Below the pieces are notes generated by a model. That model made no database searches. It was given only the letters and a program-made list of their open reading frames with translations, and had not been told where the DNA came from. DNA of 14,440 nt. Source: Aureococcus anophagefferens (lineage: Eukaryota; Sar; Pelagophyceae; Pelagomonadales; Pelagomonadaceae). Numbering within the stretch: the stretch's first letter is position 1; every line of letters starts with the position of its first letter. The position numbers and the translations under genes were made by a program. The stretch spans positions 124,607 through 139,046 of the forward strand of contig NW_008705599.1 of assembly GCF_000186865.1 (NCBI RefSeq). The letters are read 5' to 3'. Positions 7,234-13,615 of this stretch are shown here, in pieces.

Positions 7234-9694
7234 TCATCGCGACCTTCGCGGGGCGAGCTTGGACGCCGGGACGTCGGCGAGGGAGTAGGCCGCGTCCGGC
7301 GCGTCGCCCGCGAGCGCGGCGGAGATGGCCGCCGCGCAGTGGTCCCAGGCGAAGGCGTCGTAGACGTAGGACAGGTCGTCCCGCCGGGGGTCGACGAGGT
7401 CGTAGAGGTCGCCGTTCGTGAGGAGCGCGCCGCCGCCGCCGGCGTCGCCGAGATCGCGGCGCGTGAACGGCATCGCGTCGCCGCGCGCGTGGCCTGGGCG
7501 GAATTCGAATCTTCAATATCACTTCGATTGCAACATTTCCTTCTGCTGCTTTTTGAGAGCTCGAGGAGAGCACTCGATCCGTCCAAAAATCACCCGAATC
7601 GACGTCGATGTGACGGAGAGGTTCAAAAGTTCTGGTCCGGCTCGCCGGCTGTTTCCGGCGCGGCGCGCGGCCCGCGCAGGTGCCGTCGGGCCAGGCCTCG
7701 TCGAGGCGCGCGCCGCCGAGGCGCGCGAGGGCGAGGATCCGGTCGAAGGCCGGGTGGAGGGGCCAGAAGAGCGGGTCGTTGGGCGCCGCGCCCGTCGCGA
7801 GCGCGCCGACGGCGCCGTTCGCCTGCGGAACGTCGCTTCGGCGGCCTTCCGAAACGGGAAGGGGGGGGGCGCCGCCGCCGCGCGCAGGCGACGTCGCCCG
7901 CGAGCGCGAAGAAGGCGTCGTCCGCGGCGGCGTCCGTCGCGAGCGCCGGCGCGAGCCGCGCCGCGCAGCGGCCGTCGGCGCCCTCGGCCGCGACGAGCGC
8001 CGACGCGTCGACAAAGTCGCTGGCGACGGCGCAGGCGCCCGTGGACGGGTCGCGGACCGCGCCGAGGTAGCCCGCGCGCGCGAGGACGTCGCGCGCGGTC
8101 GCGGCCGCGCCGTCGTAGGCCGGGCACGCGAGCGCCGTGGCGTTCGGTCCGGCCGGCTCGAGGAAGCCCGCGCGGTCCATGCGCTGCCAGCCCGGGAGCA
8201 CGCGCGCGGCCCAGGCGGGGACGAACCTGGGGGGCGCGGTGCGGTGCGCGACGGGGCGGGGGCGCGGACGCCGGGCGCCTCGCGCGCGCCACGCGGGCCG
8301 CTCGCGGAGCGCCGCGCCGAGGTCCCCGCCGCAGGCCCAGGCGCCGCCGAGGATCGTGTGCAGGTTCCCTGCGGTCGTCGTCGCGCGCCGGCGTTTTAGA
8401 CGGGCGCCGGGCGCCGCGCCGTGGAGCACGAACTCCGCGCACGCGTGGAGGTCGCCGAGCGACGTGCCGTTGAGCGCCAGAGCGACGCAGGGCGCGAGCT
8501 CGCCGCACGCGGGCAGCGGCAGCTCGCGCGCCGCGTCGACGCCGCAGAGGTCCGCGCTCCGCTTCACGCGGGGCGTGGCGTCGGCGTCGCGCGGGTCCGT
8601 CGCGTAGCACGCGCCGTTCGTGACGGGGTCGCCGCAGTCGCGCTCGCGGACCGTGTCCCGGAAGTAGGCGCCGCCGAGGCCCGCCTCCGCGTCCGCCTGC
8701 GCCGGGGGGCGGGGGCGCGGTCGCGGCCGGCCGCGCGCCGCGCGGCGCCCGCGCCGGCGCGCGCCGGGCCGAAGTAGTCGTCCGCGAAGACCGACGACGC
8801 GTTCCAGCCGTAGGGCCGCGCGCCGAAGGCCGCGCCGTCGATGGTGAAGTCCCAGTAGGGCGTCGGCGCGCGGAGCTCGGCGTCGACGGCGCGGAGGCTC
8901 GCGTCGAGCTGGAGCGTGAAGGCCGCGTGGGCCGTGAAGAAGGAGACGCCGCCGTGGAAGGGCGAGCAGCCGGGCCCGTGGCTGTGCTTCGCCGCGAGCT
9001 CGCCGAGCGTCGCCGCGCGCCGCCGCGCGGCCGGGTCCGCCGCGCGCCACGCGTCCCCGTCGGCCGCGGCGCCGAGGGCCGCGAGGGCCGCGAGCCACTG
9101 GGCCCGGTCCGGCGCCGTCAGCGCGCGGAGCTCGCGGCGCACGTAGCGGCAGGCCACGGCGAAGGTCGCCGACGCTCCCTCGTACGCCGCCTCGAGGCCG
9201 AAGCGGTCGCCGCCGCGGAAGCACGTCGCGACCCAGGCGCCGTCGCCCGCGCCGGCGACCGTGGCGTTGCCCGCCGCGACGCGCCAGGCGACGCCGGCCC
9301 GGGCGCCGTCCCAGGCGAGCGCGTTCGCGGCGAAGGGCTCCGCGAGCGCCGCGATGCCGTAGAGCGGCAGCGACGGCGGTTCCCCGTAGTACGAGACGCT
9401 CAGGCGCAGGTTCGACGGGAACGCGGCGGCGTCGGCCTGCCAGGGCTTGGCGGACCCGACCTCGCGCGGCGACGCGCTCGGCGCCTGCCGCCGCGACGCG
9501 CCGCGGGCGCTCGCCGGCGCGCCGGCGCCGAGACTCTTGCGGTTCCAGCCCAGCGTCCCGACGACGACGAAGAAGGCGCCGAGCCCGACGGCGGCGCGCC
9601 GCCGCTCGAGCCGCTTGGACCGGCCGATCTCCTCGTACTCGTAGGCGCCGCCCATCGGGCTGCCTCGACTTATACGGCCATACGACTGCGCCAC
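7234..9694 (-). CDS. Membrane-anchored tyrosinase-type copper protein, five exons
   Basis: Proposed exons on the minus strand are 9694-8765, 8696-7893, 7822-7672 and 7493-7234, with a further mini-intron possible in exon 2 (near 8369-8407), which would make five. The total is about 714 codons ending in TGA. A single N-terminal helix (about residues 35-51, LGAFFVVVGTLGW) after a basic stretch suggests a type II membrane anchor. The CuA site has H239, H247 and H256 (KHSHGPGC, FHGG, FFTAH) with the usual nine-residue step between the last two, followed by PYWDF at 279-283. The CuB end matches the tyrosinase signature D-P-x-F-W-x-x-H-x-x-x-D exactly (H601), and NLHTILGG supplies another ligand (H423). 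Such enzymes oxidise phenols to quinones. The first CuB histidine is not at its usual spacing; H402 is the nearest candidate. Frames join cleanly across all three introns. Confidence 0.82.
7494..7663 (-). mobile_element. Introner element 6 (sense to the tyrosinase gene), forms its last intron
   Basis: This 170-bp copy lies in the tyrosinase-like gene, in sense with it. On the minus strand it contains GACGTCGATTCGGGTGATTT, matching the interior of elements 1, 3 and 4. Target duplications (minus strand) are GCCGCGCG at 7671-7664 and GCCACGCG at 7493-7486, 7 of 8 identical. The acceptor is the terminal CAG (7496-7494); the donor is inferred to be GC at 7671-7670. Phase is 1, and the joined GGC codon continues into HARGDAMPFTRRDL. 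It is the shortest copy. Confidence 0.88.
7823..7892 (-). other. Ordinary 70-nt GT-AG intron of the tyrosinase-like gene
   Basis: On the minus strand the intron opens with GTCGCC at 7892 and closes with TTCCGCAG at 7823. It has a strong pyrimidine tract that includes nine consecutive C. Its length (1 mod 3) produces exactly the frame change needed to reach ANGAVGALATG and the CuB motif. It shows no introner ends or target duplication. A GC donor a few codons further in would also keep the frame. Confidence 0.7.
8369..8407 (-). other. Candidate mini-intron of 33 or 39 nt near the CuB site
   Basis: Between FVLHGAAPG and NLHTILGG the frame stays open through a basic stretch (RLKRRRATTTA) that is out of character for a tyrosinase CuB region. 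A 33-nt GT-AG (8401-8369) or a 39-nt GC-AG (8407-8369) segment ending CCGCAG would remove it without changing the frame. Such a length is very short for a spliceosomal intron, so this is only a candidate. Confidence 0.3.
8697..8764 (-). other. Probable 68-nt GC-AG intron of the tyrosinase-like gene
   Basis: The frame must change between FADDYFGP and ADAEAGLGGAYF. The acceptor is well supported: a C-rich tract followed by GGCGCAG ending at 8697. No GT is available upstream in the right place, so a GC donor at 8764 (phase 0) is the simplest choice. GC donors at 8758 or 8752 also fit. An indel in the C-run is the alternative. Confidence 0.55.
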
Positions 9695-9941
9695 GGATGC
9701 CGAAACTTCACGTTACAGACAAGTTGCATTTCAGAGCTCGGCGGCGAACTCGAGACGCATTCTTCCTGGTGTGCAGAGTGCGTCGTTCTGCGGCGTGCTG
9801 CTGGACGTGCGCTCGTCTTCTTTCACACGTCTGCGGGTCATCTCTTGTGCCGCCGCTCGCGTGCTGTTGCGCGAGAGTTGAGGACACGTGAGTTTCGCAC
9901 CAGCTCCTCCTCTTCGATTTGTCGCACAGGCACTTGTCGCA
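9695..9941. promoter_or_regulatory. Divergent promoter region with a probable 5'-UTR intron (9888-9929)
   Basis: The region lies between the divergent starts of the tyrosinase-like gene (9694) and the VASt-like gene (9942). It is lower in GC than coding DNA. At 9888 there is a canonical GTGAGT donor, and at 9929 a CACAG acceptor, giving a 42-nt intron just before the ATG. If it is spliced, the upstream in-frame GTG codon is intronic and translation starts at 9942. No TATA box or other named element was recognised. Confidence 0.5.
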
Positions 9942-10589
9942 ATGGCCCATGCTCGAGCGTCCGCCCTCGTCGTCTTGCTCCTCGCCTCGACCCGCGCGGA
10001 GATGGTCACGGAGCTGCCGCTGCCGGACGTGTCCTTCGCCGCGGCGCGCGCGGCCCTGCTCGGCGGGCTCCTCCACGAGGCGAACCGGTACGGCCCCGTG
10101 GACGTGACGCGCGAGAGCAAGGCCGTGCACCGCAACGCGTTCCGCCACCCGCGCGGCGGGCCGACCGAGGAGCGGTGCGAGGTGCTCGCCGACACGGCGT
10201 CGCGCTTCGAGCTCCGCGTCGACGCGGCGTCCCCGAAGGCGCCCTTCGGCGACCAGTTCCAGACGTCCGTCGTCGTGACATTGGACGGCTCGGCGCCGGA
10301 GCTCGCCATGCGGACGCGGACCAAGGTCCGGTGGCTGTCGCCGAAGCGGCCCCTGGGCATGATCTCGAAGCGGGTCGAGCGCGCCGCGGAGCAGGGCACG
10401 GCGGACGCGTACCGCGTCTTCGCCCAGTGCCTCCGGGCCGGCGCCGGCGAGCCCGAGCCGTCCGTCGTCGCGCGCGCCGCGGCCAAGGCGCGGCCCCACG
10501 GGCGCAAGCTCCTCTCGTGCGCCGTGCTCGGCAGCCTCGTCGCATACCTCCAGTACCACGCCGACCCGGCCGACCCCGGAGACGTCTAG
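9942..10589 (+). CDS. VASt-like (lipid-transfer-type) protein with C-terminal membrane segment, putative
   Basis: An open frame of 215 codons runs from ATG 9942 to TAG 10587-10589. The N-terminus ASALVVLLLAS is hydrophobic and could be a signal peptide or anchor. The middle carries FGDQFQTSVVVTL followed by a lysine-rich strand (TRTKVRWLSPKRPLGMISKRVE). This resembles the 'PyGd.F' motif and the following W-rich strand of VASt (StAR-like) domains, which carry sterols in GRAMD1/Lam proteins. A last hydrophobic stretch, LLSCAVLGSLVAYLQY (about 190-206), matches the membrane tail of such proteins. A GRAM domain is absent, so it would be a short form. The call is by motif order only. The start is chosen because the only earlier option is a GTG inside a probable 5'-UTR intron. 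Confidence 0.5.
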   Translation: MAHARASALVVLLLASTRAEMVTELPLPDVSFAAARAALLGGLLHEANRYGPVDVTRESKAVHRNAFRHPRGGPTEERCEVLADTASRFELRVDAASPKAPFGDQFQTSVVVTLDGSAPELAMRTRTKVRWLSPKRPLGMISKRVERAAEQGTADAYRVFAQCLRAGAGEPEPSVVARAAAKARPHGRKLLSCAVLGSLVAYLQYHADPADPGDV

Positions 10590-10808
10590 GGAGCTCCACA
10601 ACCTTCCGCCTCAACCCCTGTGTTTTTGTATACTACATGTGCTTGCTTGAGAGCTAAAAAACCCGCGCCGCCAAGGTTCAAGAAAGTCTTCAAGTTTTGA
10701 GTTTTTGTAACTTCGCCAACGGTTGAGAAGGGCGCTGGGTGTCCGTGGTCGACGCGGACCTCGCGCTGTGCGCGGTCATCGCCGCCTCCACCGGTGCGAC
10801 GGCTTGCG
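10590..10808 (+). promoter_or_regulatory. 3' UTR and promoter gap between two same-strand genes
   Basis: The 219-bp stretch is clearly AT-richer than the genes, with several T-runs (10621-10626, 10701-10705) and an A-run (10657-10662). It should contain the polyadenylation site of the upstream gene and the promoter of the DHHC gene. TTCAAG occurs twice 13 bp apart (10678 and 10691). No tRNA, classical AATAAA signal or TATA box was seen. Confidence 0.4.
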
Positions 10809-12023
10809 ATGAAGTGCGCGGCGCTGCCCGCCGCGGCGGCGACGGAGGCCGCGCCGCTCCTCTTGACGAAGTGTGAGGTCGTGCCGTCGACGGCGCCCGG
10901 GCGGAAGCACGGCTGCCACGCGCCCTGGGATGCGAACATGGCGTTGATGTGGACGACCCTCGGTGCGTCGCTGGCGACGACGCTGGGCAGCCTGCCGCGG
11001 CTCGAGCCTCGCGCCGCCCGGGCCTGGGGCGGGTGCTACTTGCTCGCCGTGGGCCTGCTGCAGTACTTTGGGTGGGTCGCGACGCTCACGCAGATGGGCA
11101 CCGCGCGGCGGCCGACGGCGGCCGACCGCGAGGCCGGCGTACCGACGTGCGCCGCCTGCGGCACGGTCGCGGGCCCGCGCGTCCACCACTGCCGGCGCTG
11201 CAACATGTGCGTCGAGGACTTTGACCACCACTGCGTCTACCTGAACCGCTGCGTCGGCCGCCAGAACTACGCGTCGTTCTTCGGGTGCATCTTCTTCACG
11301 ACCGCGGCCTACACCATCGGCGTCGGCGTCGTCGGCGCGGCCTGCGCGGCGCGGCGCGACGCGGCCTGCGCGGGCCTCGCGGCCGCCGCGCTCTACCCCG
11401 CGGCGGCGGCCGGCTCCATCTGGTACCTCGTCTTCTTCGCGAAGCAGTCGACGATGGACTGGCTCAAGGCCCGCCGGCGATCCAAGGCGTCGCTCCTCGA
11501 GGCCTACGTCGCGGACCGGGCGCCGCCGCCGCCGCCGCCGCCGCCGCGGTCGCTCGCGCTCCCGGCCGTCGCCGACGCGTGCGCGAGCTCCGCGGCCGCG
11601 GCGGCCGCCGTGCGCCGGCTGCTCCGCGAGGAGCCCCTCCACGAGGCCTTCGCGGCGCACCTCGCGGGCCTCGACGCCGCCGAGCCCCTCGCCTTCTTCG
11701 ACGCCGTCGCCGCCTACCGCCGCCGGCCGGGGCCGGCCGCGGCGGCGCGCGTCTACGCCGCGCACGTCGCGCCGGGCGCGCCCCGCGCCGTCGACGTCGC
11801 CGGCAAGGCCCAGCGCGCGGCCCAGCGCGCCGTCGCCGCGGGCGCCGGCGACGTCGCCCTCTTCGACGCCGCCGTCGACTCCGTCGTCGCGCACCTCGCG
11901 CGGACGCGGCTCCGGGCCTTCCTCGCGGCGACGCCGGGGCCCGTCGCCGCGCTCCCGGACGGCGCGGCGCCGTCCATCGTCCGCCTCTCCGCGACGACGG
12001 AGATCGCGCTCCTGCCCCTCTAA
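10809..12023 (+). CDS. DHHC-type protein S-acyltransferase fused to a C-terminal RGS-like domain
   Basis: The intronless gene has 404 codons from ATG 10809 to TAA 12021-12023; the frame opens slightly earlier but with no ATG. The catalytic Cys-rich domain starts at C114 (CAACG) and continues through HHCRRCNMC to DHHC at 139-142, then C148 and RQNY. All zinc ligands and the catalytic Cys142 are present. Two hydrophobic segments lie before it (about 47-64 and 77-95) and two after it (about 158-178 and 188-212), the standard four-helix topology. A proline run (239-246) leads to an RGS-like domain at about 268-378: LLREEPLHEAFAAHL, then AAEPLAFFDAVAAY, then LFDAAVDSVVAHL, then LRAFLA. DHHC enzymes palmitoylate Cys residues; RGS domains bind G-alpha. 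The usual E-N contact of RGS proteins reads E-P here, so GAP activity is uncertain. Confidence 0.85.
   Translation: MKCAALPAAAATEAAPLLLTKCEVVPSTAPGRKHGCHAPWDANMALMWTTLGASLATTLGSLPRLEPRAARAWGGCYLLAVGLLQYFGWVATLTQMGTARRPTAADREAGVPTCAACGTVAGPRVHHCRRCNMCVEDFDHHCVYLNRCVGRQNYASFFGCIFFTTAAYTIGVGVVGAACAARRDAACAGLAAAALYPAAAAGSIWYLVFFAKQSTMDWLKARRRSKASLLEAYVADRAPPPPPPPPRSLALPAVADACASSAAAAAAVRRLLREEPLHEAFAAHLAGLDAAEPLAFFDAVAAYRRRPGPAAAARVYAAHVAPGAPRAVDVAGKAQRAAQRAVAAGAGDVALFDAAVDSVVAHLARTRLRAFLAATPGPVAALPDGAAPSIVRLSATTEIALLPL
11523..11546 (+). repeat. (CCG)8 microsatellite encoding a Pro8 linker
   Basis: Eight perfect CCG units in frame encode eight prolines (residues 239-246) between the last membrane helix of the DHHC enzyme and its RGS-like domain. 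Such runs often vary in length between strains. It probably acts as a stiff spacer. Confidence 0.9.
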
Positions 12024-12072
12024 CGTCGTGGACGTCGCCGCCTCTCTCGCGTGAACATCCCACAGGAGACTC

Positions 12073-12841
12073 TTAGAAGGTTCGGAAGCCGCCCCAGTTG
12101 CGCCCCTGGCGGTAGGTGCCGGGCCGCGCCCAGGGCGCGCGCTGCTCCGCGTCCGCGGCGGCCTCGTCCGGCGACTCGTCGATCTTGCGCAGCGACTCGA
12201 TCGGGTAGTACTTCTCGACGACGGCGTGGTTGTTCGTCTTGAAGCCGAGGGCCTGGCGGTGGATGAGCAGGTCCTGGCGCGCCTTGAGGCACGCGGCGCG
12301 CTGCGCGTCGAAGGCCGCGCGCGCGTCGTCCGACGGGTCGTCGTCGTGCATCCGCCGCGCGCGGTCGAGGAGCGCGAACTCGTAGTCGCAGCGGCTCGTC
12401 GTCCGCCCGAGGGCCCTGGCCATCTCCTCGGCCATCTCCTCCTCGATGGACTCGACGTGCGCCTTGACGTCGTAGGACCCCCGGAGGCGGTCGAGGTACA
12501 TGCTCTCGCAGCCCTCGTCGACGAGCTTCTCCGCGAGGCTCCGCCACGCCGGCGGCTTCGCGCCGGGCCGCGACAGCGCCTTCGAGAGGCCCGCGTGGTC
12601 GCCGGACGCGCACCGGCGGGCCGGCGCCGCCGCGGCGGCGCGCGCGGACCTGTGCCGGGGGTGAAATGCGCGCGCGCCGACGGGGAGCGGCGCGAATGCT
12701 TGGAATCCCGATCGTGCTCTCGCGTCCCGGAATAAGGTCAGCAGCTGGCGAAACGAGGCGATACTGACGAGATAAGAGGGAGCTGTAGTTTTCGGAGTCG
12801 TCTTTGGACGCTGGGAGGGACCGAAGCGCGCAGCGGAGCAT
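12073..12841 (-). CDS. Unrecognised small soluble protein, probably two exons
   Basis: The main exon is 12649-12073 and ends in a TAA. An upstream exon, 12841-12765, joined across a 115-nt GT-AG intron (12764-12650, donor CA|GTATCG, acceptor GGCACAG), gives one frame of 217 codons starting MLRCALRSLPASK. The best-looking coding part is the C-terminal 140 residues. It has an acidic helix (VESIEEEMAEEMARAL), then ARQDLLIHRQALGFKTNNHAV with VEKYYPIESLRKI, and an aromatic tail WGGFRTF. There are no membrane segments. The block ALGFKTNN...VVEKYYPI looks conserved, but the family is not recognised. If the upstream exon is wrong, the first ATG in the main exon is at 12501, giving 142 residues. It is convergent with the DHHC gene, with 49 bp between stops. 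Confidence 0.6.
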
Positions 12842-12858
12842 GAGGTGTCACCTCATGC
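12838..12858. repeat. Perfect palindrome (10-bp arms, 1-bp centre) at a start codon
   Basis: GCATGAGGTG (12838-12847) and CACCTCATGC (12849-12858) are exact complements around one T. CAGCG (12831-12835) and CGCTG (12858-12862) extend it imperfectly. In the transcript of the minus-strand gene it would form a hairpin over the proposed start codon (12841-12839). It would also carry a two-codon upstream ORF, ATG AGG TGA, at 12856-12848. Confidence 0.85.
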
Positions 12859-12861
12859 GCT

Positions 12862-12930
12862 GTCGTTCGGGCTGCGGCGCGGGAGAGACACCACCAACGT
12901 GGCGGTCGTTCGAGCTGCGGCGCGGGAGAG
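12862..12930. repeat. Direct repeat, two 26-bp copies 43 bp apart
   Basis: The copies at 12862-12887 and 12905-12930 share GTCGTTCG, one mismatch, then GCTGCGGCGCGGGAGAG, so 25 of 26 positions are identical. They sit just upstream of the minus-strand gene, so they could be duplicated regulatory sites or part of a dispersed repeat. Confidence 0.8.
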
Positions 12931-13615
12931 TTTCCAGGGCGTCTCGATGACTCAGGCTGGCGCGCCCTGGCACCCAAACCACCCGCTTTCGCAGCCACGC
13001 ATGTTGCGGGTGCACTCGGCCAAGCCGGGCTTTGCTCGGCCAGTGGCGCCGGCCGCGCCCCGGCGTGCGCGGCAGGGTGGTACATCTTACTACAGGGAAA
13101 TGGCGTTCCCCAGCCGTCACACCCACGTCGCGCCCAAAACCAAGGGGCGTATCCAACGCCATCGATGGTGGCGCGCACCGCCACCACGGACTTGTACGCC
13201 GCGGCAGCCCCGCGGGGACGAGGCCCGCGCGGTGGAATTTGGTCGACGCCAGAACCACCTCCGATGAGGGCACCGACGGTCAGGCTTACGCCTAGGGGTC
13301 ATGGAAGGCCACTCCGACCACCAGAACGGGCTGCCGTGCGTCGGAAGCGCGGCCTCGGAGGTCTCCGTCCCCGGCCCGCGCGTACGTGTTTGGTACTCAA
13401 GCCAGCGAAACGGCTAGCCATTCGTCCCAATCCGAGCGCTTGTTTTTGTCACGTATAGCCACCGGGCGTCCCTGGCCGCACACCAATCCCCGGTAGTTTA
13501 GACGGGGGGTGCGTCGGCCATCGGACGCCGTCGCCGGAGCAAAGCCCGGCTTCTCGGCCCGGGCTAGGTCTGCATGTTTCAGGCAAACGTCGCCAAACGA
13601 GCAGTGGCAAAAGGC
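12931..13615. other. Long lower-GC intergenic stretch with inverted repeats, no convincing gene
   Basis: This stretch of about 685 bp is clearly lower in GC than the surrounding genes. Open frames exist on both strands, but none has the codon bias of the neighbours, a recognised motif or a supported start. It contains a 16-bp perfect inverted repeat (AAGCCGGGCTTTGCTC at 13022-13037 and its complement at 13537-13552), a short hairpin (GGTGGCG/CGCCACC near 13167-13185), and a possible acceptor TTTCAG ending at 13582. It may be a dispersed repeat, a non-coding RNA or long promoter DNA. No tRNA or rRNA was recognised. Confidence 0.5.
13022..13552. repeat. 16-bp inverted repeat spaced by about 500 bp
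   Basis: The arm at 13022-13037 and the arm at 13537-13552 are perfect complements, enclosing 499 bp of unusual composition. The spacing fits the ends of a small non-autonomous element, but no target duplication was found at the outer edges and similarity stops quickly outside the arms. Confidence 0.5.

Noticed and set aside
7339..9146. Plus-strand open frames opposite the tyrosinase-like gene
   Set aside because: Low-complexity Arg/Ala/Gly translations with no motif, while the minus strand carries both copper-site signatures and frame-consistent introns.
9888..9941. N-terminal extension of the VASt-like protein starting at a GTG
   Set aside because: The GTG is part of a canonical GTGAGT donor and there is a matching acceptor before the ATG at 9942. 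Eukaryotic nuclear genes rarely start at GTG.
10794..10808. Upstream GTG start for the DHHC gene
   Set aside because: It adds only five residues; the ATG at 10809 is the first proper start.
13225..13262. Possible tRNA-like fold (GGTGG...CCACC around GGAATTTGG)
   Set aside because: The stem pairs only about five bases. There is no TTCGA-type T loop at the right distance, no anticodon arm and no cloverleaf.
12738..13302. Minus- and plus-strand open frames of 60-150 codons in the intergenic island
   Set aside because: Frames on both strands overlap one another, codon use differs from the neighbouring genes and no domain is visible, so none could be supported as a gene.
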